Origin: Halanaerobium sp046541575
GTDB taxonomy: Bacteria; Bacillota; Halanaerobiia; Halanaerobiales; Halanaerobiaceae
Length of the DNA: 48,484 nt
Reading direction: 5' to 3'
Assembly: GCA_046541575.1 (NCBI GenBank)
Contig: JBKHDA010000010.1
Span: 1 to 48,484, forward strand
Part shown: positions 7,955 to 16,932 of the stretch, one piece after another
Layout of the letters: the number at the start of each line of letters is the position of its first letter
Numbering within the stretch: position 1 is the stretch's first letter
Position numbers and translations under genes: made by a program
The notes under the pieces: generated by a model
What the model was told of the DNA's origin: nothing
What the model saw: only the letters and a program-made list of their open reading frames with translations
The model's database searches: none

Positions 7955-8101
7955 TTTATTATTCACTCCTCATAAATAAATCTGTTGTAAATTTTAGTTT
8001 AAATACTCCATTATTTAATATATTCACTATTAAATTTTTTTCTCCTTTAAATCTCTGATAGTTAATTTTAGGATAATAGCTTTTTCAAACTCTGAATCAT
8101 G

Positions 8102-8130
8102 TTGTAAAGAAATTAAATAAATGATAAGAT
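8102..8130 (+). promoter_or_regulatory. Possible promoter of the UPF0237-UPF0210-galM cluster
   Basis: TTGTAA (8102-8107), 17-nt spacer, TAAGAT (8125-8130). A TATAAT at 8144-8149 is an alternative -10 but has no fitting -35. The region between the divergent genes (7955-8200) holds no other recognisable element. Confidence 0.35.
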
Positions 8131-8200
8131 AATTGATAAGGATTATAATTTTGGATTATCAGATCTAAAAATTTATTATATAAGAGAAAGGAAGATTTAT

Positions 8201-8470
8201 TTGAAAGCGATTATTAGTGTAATTGGTGTTGATCAGATAGGAATTATTGCTGAAGTGAGCACACTTTTAGCAGAGGAAAAGGTTAATATATTAGATATTA
8301 GCCAGACAATACTCGATGATTACTTTACAATGACAATGTTAGTTAATCTTGATAGTTTAGAAATTCCTTTAGAAGAATTGAAAAAAGAATTAAAAGAAAG
8401 AGGAGAAAAAATGGGAGTTTCTATTAAATTACAGCATGAAGATATTTTTCGTTCTATGCACAGAATTTAG
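8201..8470 (+). CDS. ACT-domain protein, UPF0237 family
   Basis: Small 89-aa protein made of one ACT domain: an opening beta strand KAIISVIGVDQIGI, then the IIAEVSTLLAEEKVNILDI helix typical of amino-acid-binding ACT regulators. TTG start, 7 nt after AGAAAGGAAG. By family UPF0237 proteins are ligand-binding regulators of unknown ligand, and they are very often encoded directly upstream of a UPF0210 protein, as here (55-nt gap). The pair probably works together, but no reaction is established. Confidence 0.88.
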   Translation: MKAIISVIGVDQIGIIAEVSTLLAEEKVNILDISQTILDDYFTMTMLVNLDSLEIPLEELKKELKERGEKMGVSIKLQHEDIFRSMHRI

Positions 8471-8525
8471 AAATTTTGGATAGAAAATTGAATTTTAGGT
8501 TTAGAGTTCGAGAGGAAGTGAATTA

Positions 8526-9884
8526 ATGTTAAATACATATGAGATTATGGAAACAATTAGAATGCTGGAAGAAGAAAAATTAGATATTCGAACAGTTACC
8601 ATGGGAATTTCTTTAAGTGACTGTGCAGACAGTGATGGAGAAAGAGCGAGAGAAAAAATTTATAATAAAATTACTAAATATGCAGGTGATTTAGTTAAAA
8701 CAGCGGAAGAAATTGAAGTTAAATATGATATTCCAATTATTAATAAAAGAATTTCTGTAACCCCTATTTCACTTGTTGCAGCAGCCAGTAGTGATCAGGA
8801 TTACATAGAATTTGCTAAAACTCTGGATAGAGCGGCAAAAGAGGTAGGAGTTGATTTTATCGGGGGTTTTTCAGCTCTTGTACATAAAGGAATGACAGAG
8901 GCCGATAAAAAGCTGATTAAATCAATTCCAGAAGCTCTGGCTGTAACTGAAAGAGTCTGTTCTTCAGTGAATATAGGTACTACCAGAGCTGGTTTAAATA
9001 TGGATGCTGTTGCCCAAATAGGAGAGGTAGTCAAAAAATGTGCTGAATTAACTGCTGATAATGGAGGGGTTGCAGCCAGTAAACTGGTTGTCTTTGCTAA
9101 TGCTCCAGAGGATAATCCATTTATGGCCGGAGCTTTTCACGGTGTTGGCGAAGGTGAATGTATGATAAATGTTGGTATTTCTGGCCCGGGGGCGGTAAAA
9201 GCAGCTCTGACTAGAGTTAAAGGAGAACCATTTGATATAGTTGCAGAAACAATTAAAAAGACTGCATTTAAAATAACCAGAATGGGACAGTTAGTTGCAA
9301 AAGAAGCATCCGAAAAACTTGGAGTAACTGCTGGTATTGTTGATTTATCACTTGCGCCAACTCCCGCAGTTGGAGATAGTGTAGCCAGAATTTTAGAAGA
9401 AATGGGTGTAGAAGTAGCAGGAGCACACGGAACTACAGCTGCCCTGGCACTTTTAAATGATGCAGTTAAAAAAGGTGGGGTAATGGCCTCATCTCATGTT
9501 GGAGGTTTAAGCGGAGCTTTTATACCTGTTAGTGAAGATGCAGGGATGATTGAAGCTGTGGAAAAAGGTGCATTAAATCTGGAAAAATTAGAAGCGATGA
9601 CTGCAGTTTGTTCAGTTGGTCTGGACATGATAGCAGTTCCCGGTAAAACTACCGCAGCTACAATTTCTGCAATTATAGCTGATGAGGCAGCTATTGGGAT
9701 GGTTAATCATAAAACAACAGCTGTTAGAGTGATACCAGTTCCCGGGAAAGATGTTGGGGAAGAAGTTGTTTATGGAGGGCTTTTTGGGCGAGCACCAATT
9801 ATGAAGGTCAGTCAATTTTCCAGCAGTGACTTTATCGCTAGAGGTGGACGCATTCCAGCTCCACTGCAGAGTCTTAAGAATTAA
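8526..9884 (+). CDS. UPF0210 (DUF711) family protein
   Basis: Soluble protein of 452 aa, the usual family length. It starts with the characteristic N-terminus LNTYEIMETIRMLEEEKLDIRTVT (split here: EIMETIRM, then LDIRTVTMG) and includes GFSALVHKG, Gly-rich loops in the middle, and a C-terminal GGRIPAP motif. ATG start after GAGAGGAAG. Family structures resemble pyruvate formate-lyase barrels, but no catalytic activity is proven and I see no glycyl-radical motif. Paired with the ACT protein upstream; galM follows after only 18 nt, so the three are likely co-transcribed. Confidence 0.9.
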   Translation: MLNTYEIMETIRMLEEEKLDIRTVTMGISLSDCADSDGERAREKIYNKITKYAGDLVKTAEEIEVKYDIPIINKRISVTPISLVAAASSDQDYIEFAKTLDRAAKEVGVDFIGGFSALVHKGMTEADKKLIKSIPEALAVTERVCSSVNIGTTRAGLNMDAVAQIGEVVKKCAELTADNGGVAASKLVVFANAPEDNPFMAGAFHGVGEGECMINVGISGPGAVKAALTRVKGEPFDIVAETIKKTAFKITRMGQLVAKEASEKLGVTAGIVDLSLAPTPAVGDSVARILEEMGVEVAGAHGTTAALALLNDAVKKGGVMASSHVGGLSGAFIPVSEDAGMIEAVEKGALNLEKLEAMTAVCSVGLDMIAVPGKTTAATISAIIADEAAIGMVNHKTTAVRVIPVPGKDVGEEVVYGGLFGRAPIMKVSQFSSSDFIARGGRIPAPLQSLKN

Positions 9885-9902
9885 AAATTGGGGGATAAAT
9901 TT

Positions 9903-10982
9903 ATGAGCGAAATAAGGATCAGCAAAAAGGAATTTGGAAAATTAAGCGATGGTAGAAAAGCAAATTTATATACTCTTGAAAATAATAATGGAATGAAAGT
10001 TGAAATCACAAACTATGGTGGAATAATAGTTAGACTTTATGTTCCAGACCGTGGAGGAAATTTAGATGATATAGTTCTAGGATATGATAATTTAGAACAG
10101 TATTTTGAAGATCCAAACTATTTTGGTGCTTTAATTGGACGCTATGGTAATAGAATAGCTGAAGGAAAATTTGAGCTTGAGGACAAGAACTATCAGCTGG
10201 ATATAAATGAAAAACCAGCAGGCCATCCCTGCTGTCTGCATGGGGGAAAAAAAGGATTTAATTCACAGCTCTGGACAGCCTCAGAAGCTGTTATTGATGG
10301 TAATAAAGCCTTAAAGTTGAGCTATTTAAGTGAAGACGGAGAGGGCGGATTTCCAGGTAATTTAAAAACAGTTGTTTATTATATTTTAAGTGCAGATAAT
10401 AAATTAAGAGTAGAATATAGAGCAGAAACCGATCAGCCAACAGTCATCAATTTAACTCAGCACAGTTATTTTAATTTAAAAGGTCAGGGAGAGGGAAAAA
10501 TAAAAGACCACCTTTTACATATTAATGCTGATCATTTCACCCCTGTAGATGAGGGTATGATTCCAACTGGAGAAATAAAAGAAGTAAAAGATTCTCCTTT
10601 TGATTTTTCTGTAATCACAGAAATAGGAAGGCAAATAGATGCTGATATTGAACAGTTGAATTTTACCGGTGGTTATGATCATAACTGGGTTTTAAATAGA
10701 GAAGGAAAAGAATTAGAACTTGCTGCCAGAGTAATTGAAACTCAAAGTGGGAGACAGATGGAAGTCTGGACAACTGAACCCGGTGTGCAGTTTTATAGTG
10801 GTAATGGGATTAATGCAAATGGCCCTGGTAAAGAAGGTAGAGACTATTCAAAAAGAGGTGCATTATGTTTGGAAACTCAGCATTATCCTGATTCACCAAA
10901 TCATGACAATTTTCCATCTACAGTTTTGAAACCCGGGGAGAAATACCGAACGGTAACTGAATTTCATTTTGATTTAACTTAA
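9903..10982 (+). CDS. galM: Aldose 1-epimerase (galactose mutarotase)
   Basis: Interconverts alpha and beta anomers of aldohexoses, feeding galactose or glucose use. 359 aa, the normal length. Visible signature: NYGGIIVRL near 37-45, GRYGNRI (79-85), catalytic His pair H113 (CLHGG) and H187 (TQHSYFN), and the Glu near the C-terminus in CLETQHYPDSPN. The ATG at 9903 is chosen, because the in-frame TTG at 9888 overlaps the GGGGGA ribosome site. It is downstream of the UPF0210 gene and is followed by a strong terminator, so it closes the operon. Confidence 0.95.
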   Translation: MSEIRISKKEFGKLSDGRKANLYTLENNNGMKVEITNYGGIIVRLYVPDRGGNLDDIVLGYDNLEQYFEDPNYFGALIGRYGNRIAEGKFELEDKNYQLDINEKPAGHPCCLHGGKKGFNSQLWTASEAVIDGNKALKLSYLSEDGEGGFPGNLKTVVYYILSADNKLRVEYRAETDQPTVINLTQHSYFNLKGQGEGKIKDHLLHINADHFTPVDEGMIPTGEIKEVKDSPFDFSVITEIGRQIDADIEQLNFTGGYDHNWVLNREGKELELAARVIETQSGRQMEVWTTEPGVQFYSGNGINANGPGKEGRDYSKRGALCLETQHYPDSPNHDNFPSTVLKPGEKYRTVTEFHFDLT

Positions 10983-10991
10983 AATACTAAT

Positions 10992-11029
10992 AGAGGAATG
11001 TGCTGTTATGGTGCATTTCTCTTTCTTTT
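10992..11029 (+). terminator. Rho-independent terminator after galM
   Basis: A 12-bp stem AGAGGAATGTGC / GTGCATTTCTCT with three wobble pairs, followed by TTCTTTT. Confidence 0.8.
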
Positions 11030-11125
11030 AATATCATGTCGAATTATGTATAATTAGCAGGAAAAAGGCGGGGTTTTATTTGGTAAATAGAGTATATATT
11101 ACAATATTAAATTCGGGGAGTGGTA

Positions 11126-13147
11126 GTGTTGGCAGATAAAAAGGGTTTTTTATCATTTTTGAAAAAAATTAAATTAAGAGATAGTTTAAGTACAAAAATT
11201 ATAGCGATAATTTCTCTGGTTATAATTTTAGGTATGGGTGGACTGACTTATTTTATCAATGATACAGTAACTGAAGAGATAACTGATCTGGCAAGAGAAA
11301 GAAATAACGGTATAGCAGAAAAAATGGAAGCAGAAATAAGTTCATTTCTGCAGGAAAGTAAATCTGTGATAGATCTTTTGGCTGATCAAAAAGAAGTAAG
11401 AGATGCAGAAGAAGATGAATTATTAGAAACGCTGGAGACTGTAGCAGCTAATTATGATGAGTTTCAGAGTTTGTATTTGGGAACAGCAGAAGGAGAAATG
11501 ATGATAGTTCCTGATCAGGAGCTTCCCTCTGATTTTGATCCTAGAGATAGACCCTGGTTTCAAAATGCAGAAAATACAGACCAGTCTGTCTGGACTGATA
11601 CATATATTGATGCCGGAAGTGGCAATTTGATTATATCAGTAGCTAAAAGAGTTTTAGACGATAATGGAGATTTTGTCGGGGTTATTGCTGGAGATATTTC
11701 ATTAGCAGGTATTAGTGAGATGGTAGGAACAACTAAAGTTGGAGAAACAGGATATACCTTTATGATAGATTCTAATTCTGAGGTTTTAGCTCATCCTGAT
11801 GAGCAGATGGTGAAAGACCGTTTTGATGCAGGCCAGCTCTTTGATACAACAGATGCAATTGCTGGCGGAACTGGTTTCTTAGAGTATGAACATGAAGGTG
11901 AAACAAGGCTTGCCTCTTATATGCCTATTGATGAAATTGATGGTGCAGTTTTTGCTCAGATTCCAACTGCAGAAGCCTACAGTGCTAATAGAGAAGTTCT
12001 GCAGCAGATAATTACTCTTTCAATAATTGTACTGCTGGTATTAATTATAGTAATAATCTTTTATGTCACTAAAAATGTTGTGCGTCCAATAGTTCATTAT
12101 GGTGAACAGATGCAGAAGGTTTCAAATGGAAATCTGGATGTAGAACTTAAAATTAAAAGGAAAGATGAACTTGGTCATTTAGGCAGTATTTTTAATCAGA
12201 TGGTAAAAGACTTAAAAAATCTGGTGCAAAATATTAAAGAAACATCTGATCAGGTAACTGAAACTTCTGAGCATCTAGAAGAAAGCTCCAGAGAAGTTGG
12301 CAGTACATCAGAGCAGGTTGCAGTTTCTATCCAGGAAGTTGCTACCGGTGCTGATGAACAGGCAAAAAATGTTGAAGATGTCTCAATGAATATTCAACAG
12401 CTTTCAGAAGGAATAGATGAGCTTGATCAGACCAATGAGGAAGTTGAAGAATTAACTGAAAATATGAATCAGGTAACTGAAGAAGGAACAGAGAAAATGG
12501 AAGAGCTGAGCTCTCAGATGAAGGAAATAGTCAGAGCAATGAGAGAAGTGGCGGATGATATTTCTGATTTAGAATCTATTTCTCAGGAAATTGGTAGTAT
12601 CATTGATATAATAAACAATATTTCTGATCAGACAAATCTCTTAGCTTTAAATGCAGCTATCGAGGCAGCAAGAGCAGGAGAAGCTGGAAGAGGTTTTTCA
12701 GTCGTAGCAGATGAGATTAGAGAACTGGCCGAAGAATCATCATCTTCAGCTGACAAAATCAAAAAACTAATTGATGAGGTTACTAAAACTACTGAATCGG
12801 TTGGTAAGGAAATGAAAACAAGTGAAAAAGAAATTTTGAATGGAGAAGAGCTTGTTAATTCAGCTAATTTAACTTTTAAACAGATCAAAGAAACATTATT
12901 AGAAATAAATCAGGGCATGAAAAAATCTGCGGAAATTGTAGATAATACAAATCAGTTCAGTAATGAAATATCAGAAAAAGCACAGAATATTGCCGGTATT
13001 TCTGAAGAAACTTCAGCTTCGGCGGAAGAGGTTGCAGCTGCCAGTGAAGAACAGACTGCATCAGTAGAAGAAGTTGCTTCAATTGCTGATGAATTAGCAG
13101 ATAGAGCCTCACAATTAGAGAGTTTAATAGAAAAATTTGAGGTCTAA
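11126..13147 (+). CDS. Methyl-accepting chemotaxis protein, dCache_1 type
   Basis: Chemoreceptor of 673 aa from GTG 11126. The upstream GTG 11120 overlaps the CGGGGAG ribosome site; TTG 11129 is an equally spaced alternative. TM1 is about 23-44. The periplasmic double-Cache sensor includes the DPRDRPWF motif, WTDTYIDAGSGN and VIAGDISL, typical of dCache_1 receptors for amino acids and other small ligands. TM2 is about 294-314, then a normal uninterrupted HAMP (RPIVHYGEQM...KDELGHLG), and the signalling coiled coil with the tip motif DQTNLLALNAAIEAARAGE. No C-terminal CheR/CheB pentapeptide is seen. Contrast with the first receptor: no Cys insert. An -10-like TATAAT lies at 11049-11054 with no good -35. 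Confidence 0.95.
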   Translation: MLADKKGFLSFLKKIKLRDSLSTKIIAIISLVIILGMGGLTYFINDTVTEEITDLARERNNGIAEKMEAEISSFLQESKSVIDLLADQKEVRDAEEDELLETLETVAANYDEFQSLYLGTAEGEMMIVPDQELPSDFDPRDRPWFQNAENTDQSVWTDTYIDAGSGNLIISVAKRVLDDNGDFVGVIAGDISLAGISEMVGTTKVGETGYTFMIDSNSEVLAHPDEQMVKDRFDAGQLFDTTDAIAGGTGFLEYEHEGETRLASYMPIDEIDGAVFAQIPTAEAYSANREVLQQIITLSIIVLLVLIIVIIFYVTKNVVRPIVHYGEQMQKVSNGNLDVELKIKRKDELGHLGSIFNQMVKDLKNLVQNIKETSDQVTETSEHLEESSREVGSTSEQVAVSIQEVATGADEQAKNVEDVSMNIQQLSEGIDELDQTNEEVEELTENMNQVTEEGTEKMEELSSQMKEIVRAMREVADDISDLESISQEIGSIIDIINNISDQTNLLALNAAIEAARAGEAGRGFSVVADEIRELAEESSSSADKIKKLIDEVTKTTESVGKEMKTSEKEILNGEELVNSANLTFKQIKETLLEINQGMKKSAEIVDNTNQFSNEISEKAQNIAGISEETSASAEEVAAASEEQTASVEEVASIADELADRASQLESLIEKFEV

Positions 13148-13160
13148 ATAATTTCTTGTT

Positions 13161-13200
13161 AAAACCCGCCAGCCTTGATTAAGCTGAGCGGGTTTTATTT
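13161..13200 (+). terminator. Strong rho-independent terminator
   Basis: AAAACCCGC pairs perfectly with GCGGGTTTT (13188-13196), with an inner CAGC/GCTG extension, and runs into TTTATTT. The A-rich left arm makes it work on the opposite strand too. Confidence 0.9.
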
Positions 13201-13272
13201 TTTTAAAAGGAGATTGCCTTTTTTTAGAGAAAGAATTATTTAGAAAGAGAATTTAAATTTGGAGGAAATATA

Positions 13273-14682
13273 ATGAATAAACAAGAAATCTTATCGTCAA
13301 TACCGGCTGTTAATGATTTTTTGGCATCAGAGCGGGCGGAAAAGATAATTAAAGAATATTCAAGGAGTAGATTTTTAAAAACACTGAGAAATGAGCTCGA
13401 TCAAATTCGTTCAGAAATTTTAGCTGAGGGTGTTTCAAATTTTAATCAAGAAGATTTAAATATTAATGAGATCCTAAAAGCAGTTTCTGAAAAATTAGCT
13501 GTTCAGGAAGGTGAAGGAATCAAAAAAGTAATTAATGCAGGTGGGATAATTGTTCACACCAATTTGGGGCGATCTCTGCTTTCAGAAAATGCCTTAAAAA
13601 AAGCTTATGAGATTGCAGGAGAGTATTCCAGTTTAGAGTTTGATTTAGAAAGTGGAAAAAGAGGATATAGATATAACCGCATAAAAAAACTGCTCCATGA
13701 TCTAACAGGAGCAGAATCAGCTGTTGTTGTAAATAATAATGCCGCCGCAGTAATGATTGTTTTAAAAGCCCTGGCTGAGTCTAAAGAAGTGATTATTGCC
13801 AGGGGAGAAATGGTAGAAATCGGCGGTTCTTTTAGAGTTCCGGAGGTTATGGAGAGCAGTGGAGCTGTTTTAAGAGAGGTCGGTTCAACTAATAAAGTTT
13901 ATTTAAAAGATTATCTAAACGCTGTTAATGAAGAAACAGGGGCCCTGCTTAAGGTCCATACCAGCAACTACCGCATACAGGGCTTTACCCATTTTGTTAA
14001 AGCAGAAGAGATGGTTGAGGCTGCTCATCAGCATGGGATTCCTGTGATTGAGGATTTAGGAAGTGGTATTCTATTTGATCTTTCAGAATATGGGCTGGCC
14101 TATGAACCAACTGTTAAAGAAGGAATTGAAGCTGGAATAGATATTTTGACTTTTAGTGGAGATAAACTGCTGGGAGGTCCTCAGGCTGGAATCATTGTTG
14201 GAAAAGAAAAGTATATTTCTCAAATAGAATCTCATCCTTTAATGCGGGCTTTAAGAGTTGATAAAATTACCCTGGCCAGTCTAGAAGAGACATTAAAATT
14301 ATATTATAATTTTGAAGATGCAGTTGAAAAAATCCCAACTCTAAATCTAATTACAGAAAAAGCAGAAAAGGTAAAAATCAGGGCAGAAAAATTGATGAAC
14401 AGTATTAAAACTCCTTCTGCTGTTAAAATAGAAATAATAAAATCACAGGCAAAGGTTGGTGGAGGTGCTTATCCTTTAAGCAGCTTTGACAGTTATGCTC
14501 TGGCTGTTGATACTGCTGAAAAGAGTACAGAAGAATTTGTTTATAAACTGAGGCAGTTAAAAACTCCTGTTATTGCCAGAATTCAGGATGGTAAAGCCGT
14601 CTTTGATTTAAAAACAGTTGCTGACCGTCATCTGGAAAAACTTGCTGCTTCAATAACTAAAGTACTAGCAGAGGTGTTTTAA
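13273..14682 (+). CDS. selA: L-seryl-tRNA(Sec) selenium transferase
   Basis: PLP enzyme that converts seryl-tRNA(Sec) to selenocysteinyl-tRNA(Sec) using selenophosphate. 469 aa, full length. N-terminal domain IPAVNDFLAS; core with INAGGIIVHTNLGRS (86-101), the conserved ESGKRGYRY, NNNAAAV loop, and the PLP lysine K298 in SGDKLLGGPQAG. ATG start after GGAGGA. The stop codon abuts the ATG of selB, and tRNA-Sec lies just downstream, so the core of the Sec insertion machinery is clustered here. selD (selenophosphate synthetase) is not in the window. Confidence 0.97.
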   Translation: MNKQEILSSIPAVNDFLASERAEKIIKEYSRSRFLKTLRNELDQIRSEILAEGVSNFNQEDLNINEILKAVSEKLAVQEGEGIKKVINAGGIIVHTNLGRSLLSENALKKAYEIAGEYSSLEFDLESGKRGYRYNRIKKLLHDLTGAESAVVVNNNAAAVMIVLKALAESKEVIIARGEMVEIGGSFRVPEVMESSGAVLREVGSTNKVYLKDYLNAVNEETGALLKVHTSNYRIQGFTHFVKAEEMVEAAHQHGIPVIEDLGSGILFDLSEYGLAYEPTVKEGIEAGIDILTFSGDKLLGGPQAGIIVGKEKYISQIESHPLMRALRVDKITLASLEETLKLYYNFEDAVEKIPTLNLITEKAEKVKIRAEKLMNSIKTPSAVKIEIIKSQAKVGGGAYPLSSFDSYALAVDTAEKSTEEFVYKLRQLKTPVIARIQDGKAVFDLKTVADRHLEKLAASITKVLAEVF

Positions 14683-16605
14683 ATGGCTAAAAATATTATA
14701 ATAGGTACTGCAGGACACATTGATCATGGTAAGAGTTCACTGATTAAAGCTTTAACCGGTGATGAAACTGATAGATTAGAGGAAGAAAAAGAAAGAGGAA
14801 TCTCGATTGAGCCCGGTTTTTCACACCTGCAGAATGAAAAAACTGAAGCTGAAAATTTAAAACTGGGAATTGTTGATGTACCCGGACATGAAAAGTTTGT
14901 TAACAAAATGCTTGCAGCTGCCGGTGGAGTCGATCTAGCCCTGATAGTAGTGTCTGCTGATGAAGGAGTAATGCCTCAAACAAAAGAGCATCTGGCAATA
15001 CTGGATTTATTAGCTGTTGAAAAAGCAATTATTGCAGTTACTAAAATTGATCTTGTGGATTCCGAATGGACTGATTTAATAGAGGAAGATTTAAGAGATC
15101 ATTTAAAAAATACATTTGCAGAAAAAGCAGAAATTATAAGAGTTTCATCTGAAACTGGAGCAGGAATAGATGAATTAAAAGATCTGATAGTAGATACTGC
15201 TTTGAAAATGAAAAAAAAGAAAAAATCTGAAGTTCCGTATTATCCGATTGATAGAGTTTTTAGTCTTAAGGGTTTTGGTACGGTTGTAACCGGAACATTA
15301 TTTAGTGGAGAACTTAAACAGGGAGAAGAGTTATCTCTTTATCCAGATGAAAAAAGTATAAAGATTAGAAGTTTAGAGAGTCATGGAGAGGAACTTGAAA
15401 AAGTTGGAGCTGGCAGTAGAGTTGGAGTTAATCTTAGTGGTATAGAAAAATCAGAAATCAGCAGAGGAGATATTATTGCCGCCGAAGATTCTCTTTTAAA
15501 AAGCAAATTTTTTGAAGCTGAACTTAAAATTTTGAAGACCTTAAATTTTACTGTCAAAAATGGTGACCCGATTCACTTTCATACTGCTGCTTTAGATACC
15601 ACAGGCAGAATATATTTATATGACAAAAAAGAGGCTTTTCCTGGCGAAAAAGTTTATGCTAAGTTAGTTTTAGAAGAGGAAGCAGCACTCTTTTTTAAAC
15701 AAAAATATATAATCAGACGCTTTTCGCCACTGCAGACAATAGGTGGTGGCGAAATTTTGGAATTAGATCCTCCACCAAGGCGGAAGATTGATGACAGTAA
15801 AATTGTCAGTGATTTAGACAGCCTAAAAAATGCTTCAACTGAAAAAGCAGTTGAGATATTTATTGAGAAAAAAGAAAATTCACCGGCAGAAATTAAGTTT
15901 TTAAAAAAGAAAAGTGCTTTAAAAACTGAGAATTTAAGAAAAATATTAAAGAAGTTAACTGCTGAAAAAAAAGTAGTAGAACTGACAGCCGATAAAAGTT
16001 ATATACATCAACAGAGATTCAAAAAGATAGAGGCTAATATTTTAAAAATCATAAATAATTATCATCAAGAATTTAATTTGCGGCAGGGTATTAAAAAAGA
16101 AGAACTGCGTTCAAGAATAAATTTTAAATTATCTAAAAAAGAACTGGACTCTTTACTTGAAATTTTATATAATAAACAGGTTCTAAAAGAAAATAATAAC
16201 TTGATTGCAAAAAGTGATTTCAAAATAGAATTGAGTCAGGAAATGGAAAAAGTTAAAAATGAAATTCTTAAAAAATATAAAAACCAGTTATTTTCTCCCC
16301 CGACTAAAAAAGAAATAACTGAAGATTATCAGAAGGGAGAAGAAATATTTGAATATCTGGGAAATAAAGGACTGTTAATTCGAATTTCAGCTGATTTATA
16401 TTTTCATCAAAGCGTTTTTGCAGAATGCCAAAAACTATTAACTGCTTATTTTGCTAAAAACGAAAGTCTTAAACTGGCAGAATTCAGAGATTTAATTGAC
16501 AGCAGCAGACGTTATGCACTTCCTCTTCTGGAAAAAATTGAGGAACTTAAAATCATTAAAAGAGAAGGAGATCTTCGTTATCCAGCTGAGAATTTAACAG
16601 AATAG
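14683..16605 (+). CDS. selB: Selenocysteine-specific elongation factor
   Basis: GTPase that brings Sec-tRNA to UGA codons by binding a SECIS hairpin in the mRNA. 640 aa. P-loop GHIDHGKS (11-18), switch II DVPGHEKF, and TKIDLVD; then EF-Tu-like domains 2 and 3 (GFGTVVTGT, GGGEIL), and a long Lys-rich C-terminal half fitting the winged-helix SECIS-binding repeats. The ATG directly follows the selA stop with the ribosome site (AGAGGTG) inside selA, so translation is probably coupled. Confidence 0.97.
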   Translation: MAKNIIIGTAGHIDHGKSSLIKALTGDETDRLEEEKERGISIEPGFSHLQNEKTEAENLKLGIVDVPGHEKFVNKMLAAAGGVDLALIVVSADEGVMPQTKEHLAILDLLAVEKAIIAVTKIDLVDSEWTDLIEEDLRDHLKNTFAEKAEIIRVSSETGAGIDELKDLIVDTALKMKKKKKSEVPYYPIDRVFSLKGFGTVVTGTLFSGELKQGEELSLYPDEKSIKIRSLESHGEELEKVGAGSRVGVNLSGIEKSEISRGDIIAAEDSLLKSKFFEAELKILKTLNFTVKNGDPIHFHTAALDTTGRIYLYDKKEAFPGEKVYAKLVLEEEAALFFKQKYIIRRFSPLQTIGGGEILELDPPPRRKIDDSKIVSDLDSLKNASTEKAVEIFIEKKENSPAEIKFLKKKSALKTENLRKILKKLTAEKKVVELTADKSYIHQQRFKKIEANILKIINNYHQEFNLRQGIKKEELRSRINFKLSKKELDSLLEILYNKQVLKENNNLIAKSDFKIELSQEMEKVKNEILKKYKNQLFSPPTKKEITEDYQKGEEIFEYLGNKGLLIRISADLYFHQSVFAECQKLLTAYFAKNESLKLAEFRDLIDSSRRYALPLLEKIEELKIIKREGDLRYPAENLTE

Positions 16606-16636
16606 CTGCTTATTCAAGTTATAAAATTAAATTATA

Positions 16637-16673
16637 AAGGGCTTTTTTGAATAATAAAAAAAAGTCCTTCTAA
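16637..16673 (+). terminator. Weak terminator-like hairpin after selB
   Basis: AAGGGCTTTTTT pairs with AAAAAAGTCCTT (one wobble) around a short loop, followed only by CTAATTT. The stem is mostly A-T, so termination is likely partial. Confidence 0.5.
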
Positions 16674-16678
16674 TTTAC

Positions 16679-16707
16679 TTGATGAAATATGATAATAATG
16701 TTAGAAT
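16679..16707 (+). promoter_or_regulatory. Promoter of tRNA-Sec
   Basis: TTGATG (16679-16684), exact 17-nt spacer, TAGAAT (16702-16707). It lies 18 nt upstream of the mature tRNA 5' end, a typical distance, and implies expression independent of selAB. Confidence 0.65.
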
Positions 16708-16725
16708 AAATATTAGCAAATATAA

Positions 16726-16824
16726 GGGAGTGGCTGTGTCCATGGTGGACATCTTGGACTTCAAATCCAATGGCAGGCAGGCGGACCTGTCTGTGGTGGG
16801 TTCGATTCCCACACATTCCCGCCA
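16726..16824 (+). tRNA. selC: tRNA-Sec (anticodon UCA)
   Basis: A 99-nt tRNA with encoded CCA. Anticodon arm TTGGA-CTTCAAA-TCCAA gives anticodon TCA, reading UGA. It has the extended D-arm (GTGTCC-ATGGT-GGACAT region), a long GC-rich variable arm (GGCAGGCAGGCGGACCTGTC region), T-arm GTGGG-TTCGATT-CCCAC, and acceptor GGGAGTG pairing with CATTCCC. It sits just downstream of selA-selB, which confirms its role. Confidence 0.96.
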
Positions 16825-16829
16825 TTTTT

Positions 16830-16868
16830 ACTACAGTCTAGTATTCAGGCTGTGGTTTATTTTTATTT
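16830..16868 (+). terminator. Terminator after tRNA-Sec
   Basis: ACTACAG (16830-16836) pairs with CTGTGGT (16850-16856; one wobble), followed by a T-rich run TTATTTTTATTT. Confidence 0.65.
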
Positions 16869-16932
16869 AGTTTAGATTTTTTCTAGAAATTTCAATTAAA
16901 TTACAATATATATCTAAGTAAGGAGAATATAG

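Noticed and set aside
16679..16870. A 63-codon open frame over tRNA-Sec
   Set aside because: It runs through the tRNA and its promoter with no ribosome site; it is a by-product of the tRNA gene.
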